Below are positions 11,319 to 20,474 of a stretch of 64,000 bases of DNA, one piece after another. Source of the DNA: Polytrichum commune (Eukaryota > Streptophyta > Polytrichopsida > Polytrichales > Polytrichaceae); the NCBI GenBank assembly GCA_950295325.1, contig OX485808.1:14838527-14902526 (forward strand), read 5' to 3'. The first letter of the stretch is position 1, and the number at the start of each line of letters is the position of its first letter. The notes under the pieces were generated by a model, which saw only the letters and a program-made list of their open reading frames with translations, searched no databases and was not told the DNA's origin. Position numbers and translations under genes: made by a program.

Positions 11319-13384
11319 CTAGGAAATATCCATGTGCTGGTGCATACCCTGAAGAAGAATACTGTCTGAGGTGCAGAGGTGAGAAATCATTTTGGCAGAA
11401 GCTACTGCACTGTGGAAGGGCAACATGCCCTGAATACATGCTACCTCCCTAGGTATGCTGCCACAAATCATCATCAACAACAACAACAACAACAATACGA
11501 CTGTCAATATAGAATTTCAACAAGCATTGCCACGATTTCATTGAATCATTAAATTATCGCTTCCTCAATACCTTCTTCTGTATTTGGCCACACTCTAAAT
11601 GCTCATTCCATCCATGCACTAAGGTATGTGGCCCTACTGTACTTCCAACTCCACAAACAATTTTGACAGTTGGAATGAGATAGAGAATTTTCTCATCCGG
11701 TTAGCAATTGCAGTGAATCATGCAGATTGTCATTTCAAGTTTCAAATTGGCATGCAAACTCTACAGGAAGTCAAAGTGAAGATTTTCTTTCACTTTAAGT
11801 CGTCACATAGGCCCTCCCAATGGTGTTCACTAAGTGAACTTAGAATGGTTAATATAATTTGAGAACAAAGTTCAATCTCATCATGACACTCTTGTTTTTG
11901 ATGTCCATTCTCAGCTAGAAAGCTTGCAGTATACCACACATTAAAAAGTTTGGCTTAACCCCAAGGCCTTAACCTAGATCCAAGGGGAATTCCAAGGTTA
12001 ACCCATCTAAGGTTGGAATAGTACTCGGATGGGTGACCTTCCTAGCACATGATTTTCAGTGTACCCTACCACCTATTGTCCACCCAATCATAGTGAGCAA
12101 ATTTGGGTGAATTGGATATTTCCAACCATCCATGTAGGAACTGAGGGGCTTGCCCTCAGGGGAGATAGGTGCCATCTAGCATGTCTATGCCCGTGCAAGG
12201 TTTTCACCTTTGAAAGGAAGCAAGAGTCTTCAAGGCCCTCTAATTTTTGTAATGCCCATTTCAAAATTTCATGTACAGTTAGACCAACTTGAAAATGAAT
12301 CCACCCCATAATTCACGCCGGTGGCAACATCAAAGTCATCTTTCCTTCTCTTTCTTTCTTTGCACACACATATAGGCAACATGAACGGTCATCCTAAATT
12401 CCACTGTCCAACTAAGAAGAGTTATAAGGCCCACACACCTTACTTCATAGTTTTGAATGTGCATAACGTACAAATGAACCATATGAGAGAGAGGGACAGA
12501 TGTTGGAAACCTTTGAGACCTAAACACTTTTCAACCTGGACATTAATGTGGGAATAAATAGATGACTGTGCCAAACGAATCCTCACCCATGACTAATAGA
12601 ATTTAGATGTCAACTTCACTACGTGTGAGATTGCATCTGACCTAATGTAGACCACTGTTAATCCAACAAAGTAATAATCTGGACACCTAAATTTGAGTGG
12701 TGTGTGGTTTATGTGTGGATCTAAGAACAGACACCAAAACGGCATCATGTGTTTTATGGAGATTGCACTACATGCTCAAAAACCGTTCTGGTCTCAAGAG
12801 TCATCAACATAATTGGGGGGACGTATATGACCACTTAATAAGATCCAAGATCTTGACATTGATAAAGAACAAAATGATCGTATGAGCTCCAAAAAATACG
12901 AGGAAAATGGCTATGGCCACGATTTAGAATTGCTAATCATCTTGCACTAATTGCTATGTGTTTCATATCCTATGAGAATTGGGTGCAGAGCTAAAAGTAT
13001 CAATTTAAGGTCCACTTACCTTATGTCTGAGATCGAGCCTCGTTTATTTAGTTAGACGAAAATGCACCGAAACATGTCTCAATCCCGGGAGCAATGGAGG
13101 TGAAATTTTATGATAGTTATGATAATGTTGGCCAAAAGCACTTGAGCATGAATTGGTTAGTAAGCAGTCCACCCAGTGATGAGAGTCTGCACTTACCTGC
13201 CAAAAAAAGAAGTGGGTCTCTGACGCTCAAACATCGACTTGGGTGAGGAATTTGAAGCAGGTGGGCGTGTTGGTCCTCCTAAACCTCGGCCGGTGGCTGC
13301 AGCGACCGATTCGTGAGTTGCAGTTCGGGAACAACACCTGATGAGCGATCTGGTCATGTGTCTACTCACCCCCGCCATCGCCAT
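11319..13384 (-). CDS. Small organelle-targeted protein of the NFD6/NOXY2 family (two coding exons)
   Basis: Exon 1 is 13384-13197 and exon 2 starts at 11457 (minus strand). The donor after 13197 reads GTAAGTGC. The acceptor is TTTGTGGCAG after a TTG-repeat pyrimidine-rich tract. Exon 1 encodes 62 residues starting MAMAGVSRHMTRSLIRCCSR, rich in Arg and Ser with no early acids, as in a mitochondrial or plastid targeting peptide. Exon 2 joins in phase and gives VACIQGMLPFHSAVASAKMI. From memory this matches the conserved MLPLHSAVA(S/A)A core of plant NFD6 (nuclear fusion defective 6) and NOXY2 (nonresponding to oxylipins 2) proteins. Their biochemical role is not well defined. Reading on past a possible donor at 11347 (GTATGC) gives a stop at 11321-11319 and about 108 residues, a normal family length. 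Splicing there could give another C-terminus. The family call is fairly sure; the last exon is not. Confidence 0.65.
11625..11900. repeat. Dispersed repeat fragments inside the NFD6-like intron
   Basis: 11625-11770 (GTGGCCCTACTGTACTTCC to TTTCAAGTTTC) matches 41565-41700 and, in part, 6255-6370. 11760-11900 (AAAGTGAAGATTTTC, CCTCCCAATGGTGTTCAC, GTTCAATCTC) is a degraded minus-oriented family A copy. Confidence 0.5.
11970..12048 (+). repeat. 5S rRNA-derived sequence (5S-type SINE or pseudogene)
   Basis: The segment aligns by eye with the 3' two thirds of plant 5S rRNA. GATCC...GGAATTCC...GGTTAACC corresponds to the GATCCCATCAGAACTCCG..GTTAAGC region. TAGTACTCGGATGGGTGACC is almost the 5S intermediate element plus C box, the internal RNA polymerase III promoter. 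The 5' part of 5S is not recognisable, so it is not a working 5S gene. Downstream sequence to about 12300 partly recurs at 40250-40350 and 40720-40800, which favours a retroposed 5S-headed SINE. Confidence 0.6.
12681..13003 (+). repeat. Dispersed repeat family A, plus-oriented, near full length
   Basis: It starts GGACACCTAAATTTGAGTGG and contains GTGGATCTAAGAACAGACACC, ACTACATGCTCAAAA, ATATGACCACTTAAT, GATCGTATGAGCTCC and GTTTCATATCCTATGAG. It ends near AGCTAAAAGTATC. It lies in the intron of the NFD6-like gene and is the clearest single copy of the family in the window. Confidence 0.65.
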
Positions 13385-13470
13385 GCCAATGTCACTGCTG
13401 CAGCGATGATCTCAGTTAACGTTGCGAATCGTTGTCAGGCCAAGCCTCGCAAGGAAGACTCAGCAGCGAG

Positions 13471-13488
13471 GGGTTTAGGGTTTAGGGT
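13471..13488 (-). promoter_or_regulatory. Telo-box in the 5' region of the NFD6-like gene
   Basis: On the gene's strand this reads AACCCTAAACCCTAAACC, about 90 bases upstream of the ATG. Telo-boxes (AAACCCTAA) are known in promoters and leaders of plant housekeeping and translation genes. A GA-rich run (13501-13516 on the gene strand) lies just upstream. It is too short to be a telomere remnant. Confidence 0.6.
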
Positions 13489-14509
13489 TGCACGCGCGCT
13501 CGTTCTCTCTCTCTCCATTGGGCGCATTAGAACCGATCACTCATCCAAAAGAAGAAGGGTTATAAAAAGTCGTCATACTTTTCATCCATGAAGGCATAAC
13601 AATGATCAAATTTCGTCCGTGATCAGATTGATTATGGACTAGATAACTAGCAAGAGGAGAGTGGATGAGGAAGTCCTCTTTCTACCTAAGTCCGTTGTCA
13701 ATCGTCATGGATAAGCTCAAGGACATAATGTTGAAATTCTGGATGATATTGCGTGTGCAGAGATGACAAATTATGACAAGTTCTCATAACCCTTCTACTC
13801 TTGGATGAGCAATTGATTTAGACTACTTAACAGGCAAGAGAAGAGTGGATGACGAGTTGCAATAGCAATGGAGCATCCATTGGTTAAGGCATAGCTGGTA
13901 TGCTCATGAATGTAAAACATAGGTCATGATTGAATGTCCTCTATGTAGAATAATTAAAAAAACAAACAAACAAACAAACAAAACGTGAGAGTTGTTGAAA
14001 GTGCCCTCCACTCAATGACATTGGTTATGACCAATAACCAATGTAAGTCATCCACTACTTTAGATGGTTATTAATCATGACCGATCAACTCGTGGTCAAA
14101 TATGAGAATCATGGATGAGAACTGTGCATATGTAGATGAGAATTATGACTATTTATGATAACCTTCAACTCCAAGATGAGTGATCACATGGAGCAAGAAA
14201 TCATGTTAAGTAAAGTCATCATAACACTATTCAACCATGTGGATCAATTTCATTAACCTTGTAATAAAGTAAAGTTATATTTTGTGGGCCCCCAAACAAA
14301 GTAGCAATATATGGTTATCGTTCATACATTTAGGCTGACACTTGGAAATTTGGGTGGAGTTACAATCCTGGCACTATCCACATGAGGCATTGTTCATCCC
14401 GGCACTATTCACCGAAAATACCAACAATATCACAATATTCATACTACATACCTTACATGGTTACTTATCTTAATTGGAAAATCATATTTGAGTGACGGTT
14501 AGTGATGGA
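13489..14509. other. Upstream region of the NFD6-like gene, otherwise nothing recognised
   Basis: No gene recognised. There is a CAAA microsatellite at about 13950-13982. 13600-14200 contains loosely repeated phrases (AGAGTGGATGA, GATGAG, ATTATGA) but no clear unit. Confidence 0.4.
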
Positions 14510-14677
14510 TGTAAGAACACGCACCAAAAATACATGTTTATTAAAAAGAGATTGAATTACATGCTCAAAATATGACAACCATTCAAGGCTTGGCAAAAGT
14601 CAACATATTTGGGGAGGACCTCAAAAATTGATTTGAAAATGGCAGTTATCTCACACTAAATGTGTGTTTTGCAACCT
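14510..14677 (+). repeat. Family A copy, 5' part, interrupted by the LTR retrotransposon
   Basis: GTAAGAACACGCACC, AAAGAGATTGAATTACATGC, GTCAACATATTTGGG and CTCACACTAAATGTGTGTTT match family A. The copy breaks at 14677 and resumes at 24481 with CTACAAGAAGTGGGTGC, so the retrotransposon inserted into it. Confidence 0.65.
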
Positions 14678-15119
14678 TGTCACGTGAGGTGACATCGGGG
14701 GCTAAGTTACGTCAATTTAGGAGTAAATGGACTCCATTAGGAGTCCATGTGTGTTGGGATGAATAACGGACCCCATTGGGAGTCCTAGTTAGTTGTTCAT
14801 CCACTCCATGGATGAACTCCACATAGGATTGGGGTTGTATGGAGAGGAAGGCCTCTTGACTTGCCATTGTTGTCAAGTCAAGTTTTGTGAGTGTGTTTTG
14901 ATAGAGAGAGAGAGTTTGTTGTTGCTTTCTCATGGCTATGGTGTAGTAGATTATGAGTAAAGCCTTTGCATTCTTTCTCCACCACTTGCACTCTTGGATT
15001 CTCCCTTCGTGGAGTGAGAGATAGCTTGACTCTTGTGTGTGAATTTTAGAGTTTCTTAAGCTTTGTAAGGAGACATTTTAGTTTCTTAAGCTTGGAGAGA
15101 GAAACCCTCATACTTGACA
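14678..15119 (+). repeat. 5' LTR (about 442 bp)
   Basis: It begins TGTCACGTGAGG and ends CTTGACA, giving a terminal inverted repeat TGTCA...TGACA. Relative to the 3' LTR it has an extra GTAT near 14840 and an extra GA in the GAGAGA run. The first 205 bases contain five hairpins, described in the findings. Confidence 0.9.
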
Positions 15120-15472
15120 ACAATTGTTCAAATTTTTCATTTTTGGTTGTATTTCTGAGCTAGAATGGCCCAGTAATGAGAGCAAATGAGTGATACAAGT
15201 GTTTGAAAGCTTAGTTCGTCATTTCTTGCAATCCTCAAGAAGATTTTGAGAGAAATCTTCCCATTTTTCTTTGTTGTCTCTTGTATTTTCTTCAATTGTT
15301 GATGGTTGAATCTTGAGATTCCATTTAGTTTCAAGATTCTCAAGTCACATTTTCTTGCTTGCAAATTGTGAAGCAAAGTTTAATTTAAATACAAACATAA
15401 ACCACAATCAAAATCCGATTTAGTTTTTAATTTTGGTTGACCTCCGGACGGATCCGGAGCTCACCGGACCCT

Positions 15473-15618
15473 CTTGGAGCTCCTGGAGCTCCAATTCTGA
15501 ACCCCGGGGGCGGCAAATCCCGGGCCGGGGGCGGCAGATCACGGGCTGGGGGCGGGCGGGCGGCAACCTGGCAGCGGGCCGGGCTGGGGGCGGGTGGGCG
15601 GCGCCAGCCTGGCCCCCC
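15473..15618 (+). repeat. GC-rich G-run block in the leader
   Basis: Repeated GGGGGCGGCA / GGGGGCGGGCGGGCGG units make a roughly 150-bp CpG-dense island in otherwise AT-rich DNA. The many G runs could form G-quadruplexes on the plus (RNA-sense) strand. Confidence 0.75.
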
Positions 15619-15950
15619 TTTCAAGGTAAGCTTTGCCTTTAATTAAGTTAGTTAACTTAATTAGTTAATTAGGTTAGTTAATTAAATTAGGTTAGCTTAA
15701 TTAATTAGGTTCATCAGTTTAAGTTAATTAAGTTAGGTTGAGTTAAATTTAATTAATTAAGTTTATTCATTTAAGTTTATTAAGTTTATTTTTTATTTTG
15801 TTTTATTTTGTTTTTGTTTTTGTTTTGTTTAATTAAAACAATTATTTTATTTTATTTTATTTTATTTTTCACATTTTTATTTTCACCTTTCAAACTTGGC
15901 ATCCAATTCTCACAAACTTTGAGGTTCAAATTTGGGGGCATACTAGCTCC

Positions 15951-16218
15951 GATTGGAGTGAAATTTGAGCCTATCTTGTGTGAAATTTGCCAAGGAATCC
16001 AATGGTGTAATTGGATTGTTGATTGGAATTTAAAATCATTGTTGAAATTATTAATTTCAACGCTGATTTTTGTTTTTGGGAGCAAATTAACTCCTAACGG
16101 AGTGAAATTTGAGCCTAATTTGTGTGAAATCTTCCTAGGAGTCCATTGGTGCACTTAGTTTGTTGATTGGAGTCCATAATCACCTTGGAAATGAGCCTTT
16201 TCAACGCTGATTTTTCAT
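15951..16218 (+). repeat. Direct repeat of about 125 bp in the leader
   Basis: Copy 1 (about 15951-16075) and copy 2 (about 16094-16218) share GGAGTGAAATTTGAGCCTA, TTGTGTGAAAT, TTGTTGATTGGA and TTTCAACGCTGATTTTT-like ends. They diverge by roughly a quarter, so the duplication is older than this insertion. Confidence 0.7.
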
Positions 16219-16370
16219 TTTAATTACCAATCTCAAACCTTTGCACAATTTTGGAATTCTGGGGGCATAAACACTTGGCATTTGGCAAGGGATTGCCATT
16301 TAGATAGCCCGCAACAGGTGCAGGTTGCCATTACCTTGTAGATAGTTGCAGGTACTCAAGTGATTATTTT

Positions 16371-19300
16371 ATGGTGCAAACTAGGAGCCGATATTATCGA
16401 TCTCCATCACCAGATTACTTGGAGGACGTGCATACCACAAATCTTGAGCCAGAGGTAGATACCAACGAGGCTTTTGAGCCTATTTCGGCGTTGGACACTA
16501 CTAGTAGGCTTCGGATTTGGAGTGTCGGCACGTTCGACGAAATGGAGGACGATCGCCACAATTCAGTGCGTGATCGGTTTTCAGGTCGAACTGGGGGCAT
16601 TTCCTTGCCCGATTGGAAACTCCGGTTTCGTACCTGGATTAAGGAGAAACGCCAAAGGTCTTCCAATTTCAATGATTGGTATGCCTTTGAACTTCTGCCT
16701 CAACATTTGGAGTATGAGGCACTCCAAACTTATGAACGCTGGACAGAGGGTCATCAACGACAACTTCGGGAGGTGGAGCAGTATTGGGAGGCTCGGGTTG
16801 AGCTCATTTCAGCCCTTAAGGATGGGGCGGTTGCTACCTTAGCTCCACCCACCTTAAAGGAGGAGGAATCGCCGGCGGAGTCTAAGGACACGGAACTGGC
16901 ACTTGGGCCAATGGTGGCTAGCAGTAGCATGGCAACCCTTTCACGGGTGGCACGTGCTACACAGGCAGCATTGACGGTTGTTGGTCCACTACCTCCGTTT
17001 AATCCCCTTACTGAATTTGTCGCACATTTGGAAGTGGAGTATGGTGGGTTTCGGCGAGACCAGATGCAGCGCATCCAAGATTTCCGCCGAGAGAAGGATG
17101 ATACTCCACGGACCATATATACGCGACTCGCGAGATTTGCTGTGGAGTCGGGAGGTGTTTTTGCTGAGAGTCAGCTTGTTAAAATCTTTTTGTCTAAGAT
17201 TGACAAGCGGCTACTTGAGTTGGCATCACCTCGGATTATCCTCGACTACGAGGGCCGAGCTACACTTGCACAAGCGTTTGCCGTGGTTGAGAGATGTGAT
17301 CGGGCTCTTTGCCAACATGATGCCACGGATATGGTATCTTGGATGACAGAGAGTCCGAAACCAAGAAGAATTGTCACAGCTACTAGTAGTTTAGCTGAGA
17401 CTCAACCCGTCAAGGAGCAAAAGATTTTGCATTGTTGGGGTTGTGGAGAAGCTGGTTATTCGAAGAATGATCCTAATTGTCCTAAGAAGAAGAAAACTCA
17501 GCCTTTGGGAAAATTAAAACAAAAGATGGAACCAGTAAAGGCAGGGGACAATTCTAAAAAGAGACAATTGAAATGTAACCATTGTGGTGGCACTAATCAC
17601 GATGTGGATCATTGTTTCCAACTTCATCCTGAGATGCGGCCTGCCAGTTATGTCACTGGAAAGTCTCCAAGGGAGCATAGTCTTGAGGCTAAGGTGGCAG
17701 AGCTTAAGCAAAAGCTCAAATCTTTTGCATCTTTTGCTCAAATTTCTGAGCCGTATGTGGGTGGTGGCACCTCGGGTTCGGACATGTATATGTTTGGAGC
17801 AGCTGGAGAGGTGGTGGCGGCGGCTTCTACTCGCTCACAAACATTGGCAGATGCGGTGGCTTCCACGAGTGGTGGTAGCAACGAGGTGCTACATCCTCGC
17901 CATGCCGGACCAGCTGATCAAATTGGTCAAGCACATTTACCTCTTTCATTTGGATTGGTAGACACCACTGTTATTGGGGCTAAAAACCCTGTACCTTTGA
18001 GAGATGGGGATTCCATCTCGAAGGATGTTACGCAGGCATTGGTATATAAAATTCTCCATATGCCAATTTTCTCGGGTTCGGAATTTATGGCTTCGGATTT
18101 CAAGCCTGCTGCAGTTTTTCATTTAGCTGGGAGAATGTTAGAAGGTAAGGCGGATTTGCCATCCCTTCAAGTATCCCAAGCTGTGGTTGACGTACCTGTG
18201 GCTGAGGAAGTGGAGGACTTAGCCAATTTGCGAGCGAATCTTGCGGATGCGGCGATCATTGCTTTTGGTAAGCAAACTGATATTCCTCCAGCATCAATTT
18301 CAGCAGTGGATACGTCATTTTCGAATTATGCGTCGGGAGCGGCATATCTTGCAGACATTTCTGCAAGGCCTGCTCGCGAACGGCATAATTTGCAACCTGG
18401 AGTTGTACGGCTGATGAACGATAAATCTTTGTTTGTCGTTTCACGCACGGATATGCCTACTATCCGTGCTACACTACTGAGAGTTATGATGGATTCCGGT
18501 GCTCAACCGGTTATGATTGGCAAAGGACTTGCTGACAGTCTTGGATTGACGCCAGCAAGCTTGGATCCTTGTCCATTCACTATTGTGACTTCAGTAGGGG
18601 GCACTGAATGTGCAACAGGTTACACCAAGGCACCTCTACGTTTGATTTTTCATGTGGGGGCAGGGCCTACTTACACTCATTTGTCAATGAAGTGTGTTGT
18701 TACTAATGCTACCAACTATGATATGCTTGTTGGTCAGCAAGCTCTTTACCCACTTGGCTTTGGTTTGGATAATTGGACGGAAGAAGCATGGATTAGACCG
18801 GAATGGTCCACTGGAGATGGCAGGAAGGTATTTATTCCCGTCACATTTGCAGCCACTGCTATGACTATGGTTGCGGAGGCAATGTTTGGTTGCAGCGGTT
18901 CAGTTGCAGATTTGCCTTGTGCTCTAGTTTTATTGGAGGAAACAATGGACTACATTTGTAATGTGGCAGAACAACAATTTTTACCATCTTTCCAAATTCC
19001 TGCTCGACATTTCAAGGATCCACCTCCACCATGGCGAACTCCTAAGGAGTTATCCGACCATTGTCGACACATTGTAGCGGATTTGGAGCTTGGAGAGGCA
19101 CCTCCAACTTCATCCTCATTTTCTTTTGCTCAACCCATTCGTTGGCAACCATCACCTGAAGGTATTGTCCTTGTGGAGATCTTTGGAGGCATTGGCACAG
19201 GTTTGGCGGCAGTGTTGGAAGCTGGAATTACAGTTTGGCGATATATTCATGTGGACAATGGGTATGCAGCCAACAGAGCCGTCCGACACCACATCCAACA

Positions 19301-20468
19301 ATTGTTGTTGAGATACCCCGCACAATTGTCAGCCTCTGTCATTCATGGATGTTGTGGTCAACTTCCTCAAGATGTCACCATAATTAGTGATGAGGATTTG
19401 AGAAGGTTGGGCCACGTGGATTTGATTCTTGCAGGATGGCCTTGTCAAGGCCATTCGCGGGCAGGAACTGGCCATGGATTGGATGATCCTAGGTCTAGTT
19501 TGTTTGCTGATTTGATGCGATTGATGCAATGGTGGTTTACCCACCAATCAACTCCGCCAGGGTACATTTTCAAAAATATACCATTATTGGATGATACCCG
19601 GCACAAAGTGGTGAAGGATGGTGAGTACATTAACCAAATTCTGGGTACTCCAACATTTCTGGATGCTGCATCTTTGGGATCCTTTGCTCATCGGCCTCGT
19701 TGGTTTTGGACCAACTTGGTATCACCTCGGGTGCTTTCAGCGGCGATTGCCCGCATTCCCCGCCTTATGGATCGCAAGGTGGATGACATTTTAGATGATC
19801 ATCGTGTTTCCTTGGCAGTTACCAAGGATGACACCTTGCCATTTGCATTAATTAACAATGTGGGAATTCCGAGAGGTGCACTACCTACTTTTGTGACATA
19901 TCCACAGTCTTTTGCATTTCGATCTCATGGACCTGGCATAGTTTGGGATTCAAAATTCCAAACTTATGAGGAGCCTACGGCAGATGAGCGGGAATGCGCC
20001 ATGGGTTTTCTTACAGGTACCACGGCTGCTCACGGGCTTGAGGAAGGTCAGAGACGTTTCCTATTGGGGCAAGCTATGGATCTTAATAGCATTGTGTGGA
20101 TAATTGGAATTTGTCTTGTTGCTCAACAACGTATGGATGACCAATTGCTTACTCTGAGGGCAGAGAACAATGGTCAGGGGGCAATGGAGCCGCAATCCAA
20201 TTATCACATTAAGGTCAATGACACCGAGGGATTATTTCCTTTGAAACTTCATGTTGCGGAAGAGCTTCGAGCCCAACGTGTTTTTTCGGCTTTGGCCCAA
20301 GAGTTTGAGAAGTTGGAGGCCCATAAAATGTTTTCACTTCTATTTCTTGGTGATACTTCATATGTGGGTAGCTATTTAGCTACACAAACTGATTGTAGTG
20401 GAGAGGATACGCATTTGGATTCAAGTACAGATGATGGGGGCAAAGGTGTTGCCCTCTCCACGGACTAA
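16371..20468 (+). CDS. Retrotransposon ORF1: gag, aspartic protease and C5-cytosine methyltransferase
   Basis: A 1365-residue polyprotein. Residues ~70-340 look like gag (SLPDWKLRFRTWIKEKRQRS). Two zinc knuckles follow: C355-C358 with Tyr at the usual His position and an altered last spacing, then a perfect CX2CX4HX4C at 402-415. The protease motif is MMDSGAQ, with D708. Residues ~930-1260 form a C5-methyltransferase: motif I VEIFGGIGTG (~935-944), motif IV AGWPCQGHS with nucleophile C1025, motif VI YIFKNIP with K1068 where the family has catalytic Glu (ENV), motif VIII AHRPRWFWTN (~1106), and late motifs ECAMGF (~1208) and LLGQAMD (~1231). Family knowledge: such enzymes methylate DNA C5. Inference: it would mark the element's own DNA or target chromatin, but K1068 predicts loss of activity in this copy. 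The first Met follows the leader and begins the gag homology. Fusion of protease and methyltransferase ahead of pol is unusual. Confidence 0.9.
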   Translation: MVQTRSRYYRSPSPDYLEDVHTTNLEPEVDTNEAFEPISALDTTSRLRIWSVGTFDEMEDDRHNSVRDRFSGRTGGISLPDWKLRFRTWIKEKRQRSSNFNDWYAFELLPQHLEYEALQTYERWTEGHQRQLREVEQYWEARVELISALKDGAVATLAPPTLKEEESPAESKDTELALGPMVASSSMATLSRVARATQAALTVVGPLPPFNPLTEFVAHLEVEYGGFRRDQMQRIQDFRREKDDTPRTIYTRLARFAVESGGVFAESQLVKIFLSKIDKRLLELASPRIILDYEGRATLAQAFAVVERCDRALCQHDATDMVSWMTESPKPRRIVTATSSLAETQPVKEQKILHCWGCGEAGYSKNDPNCPKKKKTQPLGKLKQKMEPVKAGDNSKKRQLKCNHCGGTNHDVDHCFQLHPEMRPASYVTGKSPREHSLEAKVAELKQKLKSFASFAQISEPYVGGGTSGSDMYMFGAAGEVVAAASTRSQTLADAVASTSGGSNEVLHPRHAGPADQIGQAHLPLSFGLVDTTVIGAKNPVPLRDGDSISKDVTQALVYKILHMPIFSGSEFMASDFKPAAVFHLAGRMLEGKADLPSLQVSQAVVDVPVAEEVEDLANLRANLADAAIIAFGKQTDIPPASISAVDTSFSNYASGAAYLADISARPARERHNLQPGVVRLMNDKSLFVVSRTDMPTIRATLLRVMMDSGAQPVMIGKGLADSLGLTPASLDPCPFTIVTSVGGTECATGYTKAPLRLIFHVGAGPTYTHLSMKCVVTNATNYDMLVGQQALYPLGFGLDNWTEEAWIRPEWSTGDGRKVFIPVTFAATAMTMVAEAMFGCSGSVADLPCALVLLEETMDYICNVAEQQFLPSFQIPARHFKDPPPPWRTPKELSDHCRHIVADLELGEAPPTSSSFSFAQPIRWQPSPEGIVLVEIFGGIGTGLAAVLEAGITVWRYIHVDNGYAANRAVRHHIQQLLLRYPAQLSASVIHGCCGQLPQDVTIISDEDLRRLGHVDLILAGWPCQGHSRAGTGHGLDDPRSSLFADLMRLMQWWFTHQSTPPGYIFKNIPLLDDTRHKVVKDGEYINQILGTPTFLDAASLGSFAHRPRWFWTNLVSPRVLSAAIARIPRLMDRKVDDILDDHRVSLAVTKDDTLPFALINNVGIPRGALPTFVTYPQSFAFRSHGPGIVWDSKFQTYEEPTADERECAMGFLTGTTAAHGLEEGQRRFLLGQAMDLNSIVWIIGICLVAQQRMDDQLLTLRAENNGQGAMEPQSNYHIKVNDTEGLFPLKLHVAEELRAQRVFSALAQEFEKLEAHKMFSLLFLGDTSYVGSYLATQTDCSGEDTHLDSSTDDGGKGVALSTD

Positions 20469-20474
20469 CAATCA
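20466..20474 (+). promoter_or_regulatory. Stop-codon readthrough signal between ORF1 and ORF2
   Basis: The stop and next two codons are TAA CAA TCA, matching the tobacco mosaic virus-type readthrough consensus stop-CAR-YYA. ORF1 and ORF2 are in the same frame, with no other stop between them, and the first downstream ATG is at 20508. This fits low-frequency readthrough that makes a gag-pro-methyltransferase-pol fusion in limited amount, as many retroelements require. Confidence 0.65.

Larger units (their letters stand above)
15120..16370 (+). other. Retrotransposon leader between LTR and gag
   Basis: This 1.25-kb untranslated leader has three blocks. The first is unique AT-rich sequence. The second is a CpG- and G-rich block at about 15470-15620. 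The third is a TTAATTAA/GTTAATTAAG-rich stretch at about 15635-15850, followed by duplicated sequence (15951-16218). A 116-codon open frame at 15808-16158 is low complexity and duplicated, and I do not regard it as a gene. No TGG-type tRNA primer site follows the LTR. Confidence 0.7.

Noticed and set aside
11970-12048. Functional 5S rRNA gene
   Set aside because: The 5' third is missing and the rest is diverged; only the internal promoter core is close to 5S.
13471-13488. Interstitial telomere repeat
   Set aside because: Only about two and a half units, and placed at the 5' end of a gene, which fits a telo-box better.
15808-16158. Small ORF in the retrotransposon leader
   Set aside because: Low-complexity Phe/Ile-rich start and a duplicated body; no domain; lies in a leader before gag.
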